Below are positions 8,899-17,837 of a DNA stretch of 64,000 nucleotides, in pieces; within the stretch, counting starts at the first letter, position 1, and every line of letters begins with the position of its first letter. The DNA comes from CAVZCK01 sp963798805 (GTDB taxonomy: Bacteria > Pseudomonadota > Alphaproteobacteria > Rhizobiales > Rhodomicrobiaceae). A model generated the notes under the pieces. That model searched no databases, had not been told where the DNA came from, and was given only the letters and a program-made list of their open reading frames with translations. The stretch is taken from assembly GCA_963798805.1 (NCBI GenBank), contig CAWCVC010000014.1, positions 62,001 to 126,000 of the forward strand, read 5' to 3'. The position numbers were made by a program, and so were the translations under genes.

Positions 8899-9270
8899 AT
8901 GTCCACGGCGACATTAGGGTTGATACTTGCAACGGTGATGGCGTCGGCCTGCGCTCAGCTTGCCCTGAAGCTCGGCATGAGCAGCCCTGCGGTTGCCGCC
9001 GCGCTTCCAAGTGGTGGGAAGGGGCTGTTACTGGCGATCGCTTCATCCCCGCTGGTGTGGACGGGTCTCACCATCTACGGACTCAGCGTCTCTGTATGGC
9101 TGTGGATCCTGTCCAAGGTTGATCTTTCGCTGGCATACCCGTTCGTCGGGGTCAGCTTCATCGTCGTCATGCTGTTCGGCGCATTCATCCTTCAGGAAAG
9201 CGTGACGCCGATGCGGATGGTGGGCACGGTTTTGATTGCACTCGGCGCCGTGCTGGTGGCCCATTCCTGA
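8899..9270 (+). CDS. small SMR/EamA-type transporter, possible polyprenyl-linked sugar flippase
   Basis: A 123-residue protein with four hydrophobic segments, starting at the ATG at 8899 with a GGGGGA ribosome site. The length, the MASACAQLALKLGM first helix and the last helix MVGTVLIALGAVLVAHS resemble the small multidrug resistance superfamily, especially ArnE/ArnF-type half transporters. The conserved membrane Glu of drug-exporting SMR proteins is not evident in the first helix, where CAQLALKLG stands, which favours a lipid-linked sugar flippase over a drug pump. It lies 13 bases after the UbiA-like gene and is probably in its operon. Confidence 0.65.
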   Translation: MSTATLGLILATVMASACAQLALKLGMSSPAVAAALPSGGKGLLLAIASSPLVWTGLTIYGLSVSVWLWILSKVDLSLAYPFVGVSFIVVMLFGAFILQESVTPMRMVGTVLIALGAVLVAHS

Positions 9271-9291
9271 GCCGTCAGAAAATCACTTTGG

Positions 9292-10446
9292 TCAGGCACT
9301 TCGCGCGGCGGCCATTCCCGGCTCGTGAGCCCGGCCGATAGTGAGCATCACCGCGGTGCCGTTGCCTTCCCGGCCTTCGACGGCAAGGTCGCCGTCATTC
9401 GCCCTGGCGAAAAGAACACCGAAGCTGAGACCGAGGCCCACGCCGTCGAAGCGGCGATTGTCGGCGTCGTCTCCCTGAGTGAACAGGTTCGTCGAGCGCT
9501 CGATCGAGCCCTCCGATATGCCGATGCCGGTATCGGCGATGCGTATCGCGAGCTGATCGTCCGCGGCACTGATGGCGACGGAGATATGTCCGCCTTTCTT
9601 GTTGAACTTTACGGCGTTGTCCAAAAGCTCGGCGAGGACGAAACGGAGGTCATAGTCGCTCACCTCGGCGAGAACCGGGCTCGGCGGTGACTGGAAGGAA
9701 ATCGTAATTTTCTGCGCGTCGGCGTTCGGGCGGATCTTATCCAAAGCCTCCGAGATGACTGCGCCGACATCGACGATCTGCCGGTCGCGGCGAAGATCCT
9801 CCGACATCAGACGCGCAACCTCCAGCACCCGATGTACCATTCTCAGCAGCGATTCTCCGCTGTCCCTGATGTGGTTCAGATATTCGAGCGCATCGCTTTC
9901 GTCTTTCTGGCGGAGCTTCATTTCCAGGACGGAAGTGAAGCCTAGAACGTGGTTTAGCGGCGTCAGCAGCTCATGGCTCATCATCGAGAGAAATGATCGG
10001 CGCGCTCGCTCGCCGGAGGCGGCTCTCGCCTCGAGTGCGTGCCTCTCTTTGGCGCTTCGCATCACGAAACGATATTCCTCCAGTGCCTCGTTTAGCGCCG
10101 CCGCGAGTTCGTCCGCGTCACAAGGCTTACGGAAAAACCGGAAGACCCGCCCCTGGTTGACCGCGGCGATGGCGGTCTCCTGATCGGCATTACCGGTGAG
10201 CATTAGACGGCGGATGTTTGGCCAGCGCCGCTCGACCTCGACCAGCAGGTCGATGCCGTCGCGCTCCGGCATCCGCATGTCGGCGACGATCGCCCCGATT
10301 GGCTCTCCGCTTTCCAGCATGCAGATGGCCTCCGCGGCGCTTTCCGCGCTTAGCACATGGAAGCGGTCGGACAGCCGCCGGCGCAGACCGGCAAGCAGGC
10401 GCGGCTCGTCGTCAACCAGCAATATTTTCTCGTTCGGCCGGTTCAT
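9292..10446 (-). CDS. hybrid protein: response-regulator receiver plus histidine kinase
   Basis: A 384-residue cytoplasmic protein. The N-terminal receiver domain has the acidic pocket (VDDEP), phospho-acceptor D56 in VADMRMPERDG, T84 and K107 in FRKPCD. After a short helical linker comes a HisKA domain with H158 (SMMSHELLTPLNH) and a HATPase with N277 (ELLDNAVKF), G1 ADTGIGI and G2 GVGLGLSFG boxes. There is no DNA-binding domain. It is the last gene of the H-NOX operon and overlaps the upstream kinase gene by 35 bases, implying translational coupling. The likely route is H-NOX to the PAS kinase to this receiver, whose own kinase would pass the signal on to an unknown target. Confidence 0.85.
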   Translation of the reverse strand: MNRPNEKILLVDDEPRLLAGLRRRLSDRFHVLSAESAAEAICMLESGEPIGAIVADMRMPERDGIDLLVEVERRWPNIRRLMLTGNADQETAIAAVNQGRVFRFFRKPCDADELAAALNEALEEYRFVMRSAKERHALEARAASGERARRSFLSMMSHELLTPLNHVLGFTSVLEMKLRQKDESDALEYLNHIRDSGESLLRMVHRVLEVARLMSEDLRRDRQIVDVGAVISEALDKIRPNADAQKITISFQSPPSPVLAEVSDYDLRFVLAELLDNAVKFNKKGGHISVAISAADDQLAIRIADTGIGISEGSIERSTNLFTQGDDADNRRFDGVGLGLSFGVLFARANDGDLAVEGREGNGTAVMLTIGRAHEPGMAAARSA

Positions 10447-11794
10447 CGTAGAAGTCCTGCTTTGTGTCGATCGGTGTCTGCGGATTGATGGGAAGCTCTA
10501 TGACGAATGTGGTCGAAAAGCCCGGTTTGTCTTCGAGGAGCAACCGGCCCCCATGCTGCTTGACGATGATGTCCTTGGCGAGAGCCAGACCCTGGCCCGT
10601 GCCCTTGCCCGCTTTCTTCGTGGTAAAGAACGGATCGAAGATCTTCTCGCGCAGCTTGTCGGGAATCCCGGGGCCGGTGTCGCTGATCTCGATCCGTACG
10701 GTGGAACCGGCCGATCGGGTTGCTAGGCGGATTTTGCCGCCCTCCATTCCCTTTTCCTCGATCGCTTCCACCGCATTGATAATCAGATTGACGAGCACCT
10801 GTTGAATCTGCCCGCGGCGACACATGACGATCTGCGCCGCCCCAATATCGGTTTCGATCGAAACGACGTTTTTCGTGCGGCTCCGGCAGATTGTGAGAGC
10901 GCCTTCGACCATCCGGTCGATATTGGCGGGTTCGGCGTCACCGGTGCCGGGATGAGCAAACTCCCTCATCAGCAGGATGATATCGCGCACCTGTTTGACG
11001 CCGTCGACCGTCTCCCTGACAGCCTGGTTGATCTCGGCCGACAGGACGGGAAGATCGATTTCCCGATTGAATTCCTTAATCCGGGCGACGCTTTCCGGCG
11101 CAAGTCCCAGCGTTTCGCATTCGACTTTCAGCCCGTCGTAACGCTGGTAGGAGCCGTAGATTTTCTCGAGCGAGAGCCCGATGAATTTGATGTTGTCGCC
11201 GATGAACTGGATCGGCGTGTTGAGCTCGTGAGCGATGCCGCTGGCAAGCGCGCCAACGGCTTCCAGCCGCCGCGACTCGTGAAGCTGGCGATACACCTCC
11301 TCCTTCATCCGCTCGGAGGCTTTTCGGCCACTAATGTCGTGAACAACGATAACGATCAGAGGCCGATCGTGCAGTCTGGTCCGTCTGCCGCGCAGATCGG
11401 CCTCGATATAACTGCCGTCGCGCTTCCGGACCTGGACGTCGGAGATGATGAAGGTGTCTCTGCTGAGGGTCTGGCGGTGGTCGAGCAGGCTCGGGATGAA
11501 ATCGGTCAGGCGCGACCCGACGAAATCGGTCTGAGGATATCCGAGCAGGCTGTCGCAAGCGCTGTTCGCCGTCTCGATTCGGTATTTGTCATTGCAGGTG
11601 ATAACGATGTCGGGCGCGGCATCCATGATGACGCCGATCAGCTCGACCTGCTGCAGCAGCTTCGACGTCGAAGACTCAAGCGCCTGGTTCTTCAGATAGA
11701 GTTCGAGGCTCTTGCCCTCGAGCAGCCGTTCCGCTTCCTTGCGGCTCGCGATCTCGCGGCGGATACGTCGGTCGAGGTAGTTGGGCGCGTCCAT
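10412..11794 (-). CDS. PAS-domain sensor histidine kinase, H-NOX-associated
   Basis: A 460-residue soluble kinase: N-terminal coiled coil (residues 10-50), a PAS domain (about 50-165) and a HisKA-type region with H189 in GALASGIAHELNTPIQ. Then follow a long insert and a HATPase with N340 (NLIINAVEAI), DTGPGIP and the TTKKAGKGTGQGLALAK ATP lid. No membrane segment is present, so it acts in the cytoplasm and fits the HnoK role of a kinase controlled by a separate H-NOX protein. The H-NOX gene ends three bases before its ATG. Kinases of this class with PFFTTK motifs are usually phospho-donors to separate receivers, and the next gene supplies one. Confidence 0.85.
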   Translation of the reverse strand: MDAPNYLDRRIRREIASRKEAERLLEGKSLELYLKNQALESSTSKLLQQVELIGVIMDAAPDIVITCNDKYRIETANSACDSLLGYPQTDFVGSRLTDFIPSLLDHRQTLSRDTFIISDVQVRKRDGSYIEADLRGRRTRLHDRPLIVIVVHDISGRKASERMKEEVYRQLHESRRLEAVGALASGIAHELNTPIQFIGDNIKFIGLSLEKIYGSYQRYDGLKVECETLGLAPESVARIKEFNREIDLPVLSAEINQAVRETVDGVKQVRDIILLMREFAHPGTGDAEPANIDRMVEGALTICRSRTKNVVSIETDIGAAQIVMCRRGQIQQVLVNLIINAVEAIEEKGMEGGKIRLATRSAGSTVRIEISDTGPGIPDKLREKIFDPFFTTKKAGKGTGQGLALAKDIIVKQHGGRLLLEDKPGFSTTFVIELPINPQTPIDTKQDFYDEPAERENIAG

Positions 11795-11797
11795 GTT

Positions 11798-12346
11798 TCA
11801 CGCCCTCGCCTTAAAGATTTTGAAGCGTACGCGGGTGACCGGCTCTGTCTGCAAATTCTCCCTCTGGAGCCCTGCCGCGTCGCCAAAGTACCTTAGGCAT
11901 CCGATGATCAGACCCTCACAAAGATCGCCGAAAGGCCGTTCGAACTTGTAGACCATCGAGAAGTGTTTGGAATTATTCACTTCAATTTTGAAGGATGGAA
12001 GCTTTGCATCCGCGTAGAGTTTTTTGACCTCCTGGTGAATATGGTGCTCTACACTCCTCAGAAAATCAAAACTCGACAATCCTGGCTTGAAGAATTGCGG
12101 ATAGTGGAACTTGAAACGGTCGAAAAGGAACTCACCATAGCTTCTCATCAGGCTCGGAATTTCGATTTTGGTCCGGGCGGACAGCCGCATGAGCAGCGAA
12201 ACCAGTTCCCGATGCGGGTAAGTGCCGACGGAGGTGTACGTGCCGCCCGACGAAAGCTGCACCTCGTCGATAAGATCCTCGAGGAAGGCCGGGGAATATT
12301 GAGCCTCCACCATTTCGAGGAACTCAGTGAACACGATTCCCTTCAC
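11798..12346 (-). CDS. hnoX: H-NOX haem nitric-oxide/oxygen-binding sensor protein
   Basis: The start chosen is the GTG at 12346, giving 182 residues and the family's usual N-terminus, (M)KGIVFTEFLEMVE. The frame is open 21 codons further upstream without a better ribosome site. The protein aligns with bacterial H-NOX domains over its length. The proximal haem ligand is H104 in HHIHQEVKKLYADAKLP, and CEGLIIGCLRYFG matches the C-terminal subdomain. The YxSxR haem-propionate motif reads Y133-K-F135-E-R137, so the usual Ser is Phe. There is no Tyr assignment in the distal pocket that I can make from sequence, so NO versus oxygen preference is open. It heads an operon with two kinase genes. Confidence 0.85.
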   Translation of the reverse strand: MKGIVFTEFLEMVEAQYSPAFLEDLIDEVQLSSGGTYTSVGTYPHRELVSLLMRLSARTKIEIPSLMRSYGEFLFDRFKFHYPQFFKPGLSSFDFLRSVEHHIHQEVKKLYADAKLPSFKIEVNNSKHFSMVYKFERPFGDLCEGLIIGCLRYFGDAAGLQRENLQTEPVTRVRFKIFKARA

Positions 12347-12578
12347 GCCTTTACTTTCCGAAGCCGCGCAATTTGCGCTTGATGGGATGCATTTTCGGCG
12401 AGATTGCACCCCAGGATAGTTAAAAGCGCTTTCAGAATTCTGAATCCCCCCGGTTCAAAGCACATCCCGCTTCGCAGCGTGGTACGGCGCCCGGCGCTGC
12501 CGTTCTGGACGGTTTGCTGCGCTGAAGATATGCTCCGGCGCCCGCAAGCCAGCCCAAAAGCTGGGCAAGGATCGTCAT

Positions 12579-13793
12579 ATGCTACAGAACGCGCGCCCAT
12601 CTTCGCTTGCCCAGCTCCAATTCATCCAGTCGCCTTTCCCTCGGTTGCGCGATCTCCTCGCCGGGATCGAACCAGGGCTTGCACCCATCGACATGACGAT
12701 CGGGGAGCCGCGCCATCCGATGCCGGAATTGCTCGAAGGCGCTTTGCAGGAGGCACATGCGGGCTACGCGAAATATCCGCCGATTCAGGGAACCCCGGAG
12801 CTGTTGGCGGCGATCGGTTCGTGGATCGAACGCCGCTATCCGGCGCTTGCGGGTACGATCGATCCGGCTCGTCACATTCTGCCGCTCTGCGGTTCGCGCG
12901 AGGGGTTGTTCCTAGCTATTTTCCCGGCCATGGCGCGGAAAGCCAACGCGACAAAGCCGGCCGTGCTTATGCCGAATCCGTTCTACCAAGCCTATCTTGC
13001 GGCGGCGGTCGGCGGCGGGGCCGAGCCCGTTTTTCTCGCCGCCGAGGCGGAGAACGGCTTCCTCCCCGATCTCGACGCGATCCCGGCGGACATCCTGTCG
13101 CGTACGGCCGCATTCTATCTGGCCTCGCCGGCCAATCCCCAAGGCTCGGTGGCCAGCCCCGCCTATCTGGAGAAGGCGATCGGGCTCGCCCGCCGCTACG
13201 ACTTCGTGCTGTTCCTCGACGAATGTTACTCGGAGGTTTACACCGGCGCCCCACCGTCCGGCGGGCTCGAGACCGCCCATCGGCTCGGCGGCGGCTTCAA
13301 GAACCTCATGATCCTCAATTCCCTTTCCAAACGGTCGAACGTCCCAGGGCTGCGCTCCGGTTTCGCCGCCGGGGACAAGACATTCCTCGTCGCCTTCGCC
13401 AAGTTCCGCAATGTTGCCGCGCCGCAAATGCCTTTGCCGGTTCAGCACGCCTCGGCGCTGCTGTGGAGCGAAGCCATGCATCCGGAGCAAAGCCGGGCGC
13501 TTTACGTCGCCAAATTCGCGGCGGCTCGCGAGATCCTCAAGCCACGGCTCAACTATATCGAGCCGACCGGCGCGTTCTTTCTTTGGCTCAAAGTGGATCA
13601 TTTAGGCGGTGGAGAAGCCGCCACGAAAACCTTTTGGAAAGAATGCGGTGTCAAAGTCTTACCGGGAGCCTACCTGGCACAGACGGATTCGACGGGCCGC
13701 AATCCCGGAGCGGACTACATTCGCGTTGCTCTGGTCGATGATCTGGCGCTGACGAGGCAGGCTCTCGAACGACTGGCCAGTTACCTGAGTTGA
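12579..13793 (+). CDS. dapC: N-succinyldiaminopimelate aminotransferase (class I/II PLP enzyme)
   Basis: A 404-residue fold-type I aminotransferase. PLP-binding residues are visible: N186 in SPANPQGS, D214 in LFLDECYSE, K251 in NSLSKRSNVPG and the arginine of the following GLRSGF. The YPPIQGTPEL block and overall sequence fit the alphaproteobacterial DapC group, which converts N-succinyl-2-amino-6-ketopimelate to N-succinyl-LL-diaminopimelate in lysine and peptidoglycan synthesis. In this order it commonly precedes ftsK. The stop lies four bases before the ftsK start. Other class I aminotransferases cannot be fully excluded by sequence alone. Confidence 0.75.
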   Translation: MLQNARPSSLAQLQFIQSPFPRLRDLLAGIEPGLAPIDMTIGEPRHPMPELLEGALQEAHAGYAKYPPIQGTPELLAAIGSWIERRYPALAGTIDPARHILPLCGSREGLFLAIFPAMARKANATKPAVLMPNPFYQAYLAAAVGGGAEPVFLAAEAENGFLPDLDAIPADILSRTAAFYLASPANPQGSVASPAYLEKAIGLARRYDFVLFLDECYSEVYTGAPPSGGLETAHRLGGGFKNLMILNSLSKRSNVPGLRSGFAAGDKTFLVAFAKFRNVAAPQMPLPVQHASALLWSEAMHPEQSRALYVAKFAAAREILKPRLNYIEPTGAFFLWLKVDHLGGGEAATKTFWKECGVKVLPGAYLAQTDSTGRNPGADYIRVALVDDLALTRQALERLASYLS

Positions 13794-13797
13794 GCTT

Positions 13798-16638
13798 ATG
13801 GCCCATTATCGAGTCAGCAACTCCGGCCGGATCCTCCCCGGCGGCGTGGAGAACGAAATTCATCGTTTGCCGATGCGGCTCGCCGGTGCGGCGCTGCTCG
13901 TCATGGCGGCGATCGGCTGGATCAGCCTGCTGACCTGGTCGATCGAAGATCCGAGCGTCAACCGTGCAACGGCTGGGGTTCCGAGCAATCTTCTCGGTGC
14001 CACGGGGGCGTCGCTCGCCGACATGCTGTTTCAGGTCGTTGGCCTCGCGTCGATAAGCTTGTTCCTGCCGCCAGCCGCTTGGGGATTGGCGCTGGCCTCC
14101 GGCGAGACGGTCACGAAGCCACGCCACCGCCTCGCCATGTGGACGCTCTCCGTCCTGCTGATTGCCAGCTTCTTGAGCATCGTTCCGAAGCCGGAGCGTT
14201 GGCTGCTCGTCCACGGCATGGGCGGTGTCATCGGCGACTTTGGCAAATCGTTCTTCGTCAATATCGGCGATCTGGTGAGCACCAGACTTGCCTACGCAAT
14301 CGCGGCGGCCCTTGCCGGCTTTTTCGGCGTTTGGACTCTCATGCGCGCTTGCGGGATCGGCCGCGACGAGCTCGGTCTCATCTGGCGATGGTCTTCCGGG
14401 TCGCGCGCCGGGATGGGCGGATTGCTCGGCAACGGCATCGCCCACGCGATTTACGGCGCCCGCGGTTTGGGGAGCCGCATTGCTGTCGCGCTGGAACAGG
14501 ACACCACGCCGACGCGACGGTCGTCCCACCCCTATTGGCAGCCGGAAGACATCGACCGCTTCAATCCGGGACGACAGACCGAAGGGTCTTTCAATCCCCG
14601 CTTCGGCGAATATGAGGTTAATCAGCGGGATATCCGCCTCGCGCCCAGACCCCGTCGCCTGCGCGGTGCTATGCCGACAACGCAAGCTCGCGTGTCTCGC
14701 GAGGACGGCCGGATCGAGCCGTATTTCGACAGCCTGCGGGCCATTCCCAGACAGCAGCCGAGCCTTGCGCATCACCCTGGCGCCGATTATCCGCAGGATG
14801 CTCCGGCAAATGGCCCGCATGAAAGACCACCCGCGCCGCCCGCTTACTATGCTCCGCCGCCGCCCCACCAGCCCTACGAGGACGCGCAATATCGGGAATA
14901 CCCCCCCGCCGACGTGCAAAGTCCCCACGGCTATGAAAATGACGATGATGCAGCTTATGGCGAGGAGCCTTTCGAGCCCGAGACGGCCTACGATGAGCCG
15001 GCTGCGCGCCAGCCCGCCGCCGTTTATCGAGGCGGGCACCACATGCCGTTGCAGAACAATCGGCCCATGCCGGAGCGTTCCACGTCCGCCGCGCCGGACC
15101 AGCGGGGGGCGATTCGCGAATGGGAAGCGGGCGATTTCGTACTGCCGCCTTTGAAGCTCCTCACGCCGTCGCCGCCGCATCAGAAAGACCCTGAGCTGTC
15201 GGACGCCGCACTTGGCCGGCGTGCGGAGATGCTGCAAAGCGTGCTGGAGGATTTCCGCATCAAGGGGCAAATCACCGGGGTGCATCCAGGCCCCGTCATC
15301 ACGCTCTACGAGTTCGAGCCTGCGCGCGGCACCAAGTCCTCGCGCGTCATCAGCCTTGCCGACGACATCGCCCGCTCGATGAGCGCGGTCTCGGCGCGCG
15401 TTGCCGTGATCCCCGGGCGCGACGCCATCGGCATCGAGCTGCCGAACCAGAACCGCGAGGTGGTCTATCTGCGTGAACTGCTGGAGGCAAAGGAATTCGG
15501 CGACGGCAAAGGCCGGCTTCAGCTTGCGCTCGGCAAGACGATCGGCGGCGATCCGGTGATCGTCGATCTCGCCCGCATGCCGCATCTGCTGATCGCCGGC
15601 ACGACCGGCTCCGGCAAGTCGGTCGCGATCAACACTATGATCGTTTCGCTGCTCTACCGCATGCCCCCGGAAGAGTGCCGCTTCATCATGATCGATCCAA
15701 AGATGCTTGAGCTTTCAGTCTATGACGGCATCCCGCATCTTCTGACGCCCGTCGTTACCGATCCGCATCAGGCGATCAAGGCGCTGAAATGGACCGTGAA
15801 TGAGATGAACGCCCGCTATGAGCGGATGTGTAAGCTCGGCGTCCGCAATATCATGGGCTTCAATCTGAAGGTCGCGCGGTCGAAGCGCACCGGCGAGCCG
15901 CTAACCCGCACGGTGCAGACCGGGTTCGACGAGGAGACCGGCAGCGCGATCTACGAGCGGGAGCACATCGACCCGACGCCGATGCCTTACATCGTCGTCG
16001 TCATCGACGAGATGGCGGACCTGATGATGGTCGCCGGCAAGGATATCGAATTTGCCGTGCAGCGCTTGTCGCAGATGGCGCGCGCGGCGGGCATTCATCT
16101 GATCATGGCGACGCAGCGGCCGAGTGTCGATGTGATCACAGGCACGATCAAGGCGAACTTCCCCAGCCGGATCAGCTTCCAGGTCACCTCGAAAATCGAC
16201 AGCCGTACCATTCTCGGCGAGCAGGGCGCGGAGCAGCTTCTCGGCGCCGGCGACATGCTGACCATGGCCGCGGGCGGCCGGATCATGCGTGCGCACGGGC
16301 CGTTCGTCTCCGACGACGAGGTCGAAAGCATCGTCAACTTCCTGCGGGTTCAGGGTGAGCCGGATTATATGGACGGCGTGATCGACGACGATGACGGCGG
16401 AGACGATCCGCGTGGAGGCGAACTCTCGCCTCGGGGCGCGACAGGCGACGACGTCTATGACCAGGCCGTCGACGTCGTTCTGCGCGACCGCCGCCCCACC
16501 ACGAGCTATTTGCAACGCCGACTCGGCATCGGCTATAACAGGGCCGCTTCCCTGATCGAGCGGATGGAAGCTGACGGTATCATCAGCCCGCCCAACAGGA
16601 CTGGTAAGCGGGAGGTTCTGGCGGGCGAAGGCGCCTGA
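13798..16638 (+). CDS. ftsK: DNA translocase FtsK
   Basis: A 946-residue protein with the full FtsK plan. Four membrane helices lie in residues 25-190. A low-complexity linker rich in Pro, Tyr and acidic residues runs roughly from 240 to 450, with short polyproline runs. The motor has Walker A GTTGSGKS near residue 601 and Walker B YIVVVIDEMADLMMV near 735. The C-terminal winged-helix gamma domain (from DDVYDQAVDVVLRDRRPTTS to the end) reads KOPS sequences. FtsK pumps DNA at the septum to resolve and segregate chromosome termini. The length is normal for Hyphomicrobiales. It sits between dapC and lolA, a conserved order. Confidence 0.95.
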   Translation: MAHYRVSNSGRILPGGVENEIHRLPMRLAGAALLVMAAIGWISLLTWSIEDPSVNRATAGVPSNLLGATGASLADMLFQVVGLASISLFLPPAAWGLALASGETVTKPRHRLAMWTLSVLLIASFLSIVPKPERWLLVHGMGGVIGDFGKSFFVNIGDLVSTRLAYAIAAALAGFFGVWTLMRACGIGRDELGLIWRWSSGSRAGMGGLLGNGIAHAIYGARGLGSRIAVALEQDTTPTRRSSHPYWQPEDIDRFNPGRQTEGSFNPRFGEYEVNQRDIRLAPRPRRLRGAMPTTQARVSREDGRIEPYFDSLRAIPRQQPSLAHHPGADYPQDAPANGPHERPPAPPAYYAPPPPHQPYEDAQYREYPPADVQSPHGYENDDDAAYGEEPFEPETAYDEPAARQPAAVYRGGHHMPLQNNRPMPERSTSAAPDQRGAIREWEAGDFVLPPLKLLTPSPPHQKDPELSDAALGRRAEMLQSVLEDFRIKGQITGVHPGPVITLYEFEPARGTKSSRVISLADDIARSMSAVSARVAVIPGRDAIGIELPNQNREVVYLRELLEAKEFGDGKGRLQLALGKTIGGDPVIVDLARMPHLLIAGTTGSGKSVAINTMIVSLLYRMPPEECRFIMIDPKMLELSVYDGIPHLLTPVVTDPHQAIKALKWTVNEMNARYERMCKLGVRNIMGFNLKVARSKRTGEPLTRTVQTGFDEETGSAIYEREHIDPTPMPYIVVVIDEMADLMMVAGKDIEFAVQRLSQMARAAGIHLIMATQRPSVDVITGTIKANFPSRISFQVTSKIDSRTILGEQGAEQLLGAGDMLTMAAGGRIMRAHGPFVSDDEVESIVNFLRVQGEPDYMDGVIDDDDGGDDPRGGELSPRGATGDDVYDQAVDVVLRDRRPTTSYLQRRLGIGYNRAASLIERMEADGIISPPNRTGKREVLAGEGA

Positions 16639-16730
16639 TTTACATAAAAAGTGCGCCCGCCGTCTCGATTTCGCGCGATTCTCAGGCGAAAGTGGCCGAA
16701 ATTTGCCCTTCACTCAAAGAAAGCAACGAG

Positions 16731-17697
16731 ATGGACGGAGTTCCTTTTCCGATGAGACAATCGATCCGGCTTGCTGTTCTGCCGACCGCAGCTCTGGCAC
16801 TGGCGATTCTGGCCGCGCCGCAGGCATTCGCACAGACTGGCGGCTCTGGCTATTCCGTGCACGCCAAGACACCTCCGTCCAACCCGCCGGCGGCGGCTCA
16901 GCCGCAGCAGGACCTGACGGTCGTGCCGGAATCGCATTCTGCCGCTGCGCCTGAGCCGCAACCCGCGGCGGCGCAGCCGGCCGCCACCACCGCGAATGTC
17001 GCGCCCGCCGCACAGCCCGAGTCGCAACCAGCGGCCGACACGGGAGCAGGCGCCGCCGGTCCTAACGCGCTCGGCGCGGTGAAGGGGTGGGATGCACAGT
17101 TCGGATTGGCGCCTCCGCAGACCAGCCAGTTCACCGGATCGCCCGAGCAGATGGCCGTCATTGAGAAGATCAATGGCTATTTCAACGGTCTGAAGAACCT
17201 CGAAGGCGAGTTCCTCCAGACTGATGCCGACGACAAAAAGAAACGGGGCCGTTTTTATATCGAGCGTCCCGGCAAGGTACGCTTCGATTACGCGCCGCCA
17301 AGCCGGCAGAAGATCATTTCGAACGGTAAATATCTCGCCATCGAGGATCACGATCTGAACACGGCAGACCGCTATCCGCTCGAACTCGACCCCGTTCCGG
17401 ATTCTCCTCAAGGAGAAGGTCGATCTGGCCAATGATGCGAATATCATCGCCCTCGATGCTGGCGACAACATCGTCGTCGTCACGCTTCAGGACAAAGAGG
17501 GCAAGGCGAGCGGCCAGATCCGGCTGTTCTTCGATTGGCCGCAGATTGCGCTGAAGGAATGGATCATTTCCGACGCTCAGGGGCTCAACACCCGCATCGA
17601 GCTTGCCGACCTTCAGCTGAACAAGGAAGCCGATCCGCAGCTGTTCACATTTTCGCAAGATATCGGCCTGCCGAAGTTCCGGGCCGGTCCGAATTGA
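16731..17697 (+). pseudogene. lolA: outer-membrane lipoprotein carrier LolA, interrupted by a +1 frameshift
   Basis: LolA shuttles lipoproteins across the periplasm. The first part (from ATG 16731 or 16752) has a signal peptide ending APQAFA-Q, an unusually long Pro/Ala/Gln linker of about 80 residues and the start of the LolA fold (INGYFNGLKNLEGEFLQT, then KRGRFYIERPGKVRFDY). The frame then leaves the family at 17394. Removing that G restores YPLELDP-FRILLKEKVDL and the remainder through FDWPQIALKEWIISDAQG to a stop at 17697, about 321 residues in all. The spacing of the repaired join matches other LolA proteins exactly. Because LolA is normally essential, a single-base sequence error is more likely than a true pseudogene. 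Confidence 0.85.
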
Positions 17698-17837
17698 GCG
17701 ATGTGCGATCTGAACGAATCGGTCCAAGTGCACGTAATAATTGTGGAAAGAACGCCCTGCTGCGGCGTATTCGCCACTGTCAAGCGATTGTTCAGATTCT
17801 CTAGCAATTTGTGTTGAAACTGTGCTATATATACTTA

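Noticed and set aside
13651..15585. Very long open frame on the minus strand across dapC and ftsK
   Set aside because: It lies opposite well-supported genes, is rich in Arg/Pro/Gly as expected of GC-rich antisense frames, and matches no family I recognise.
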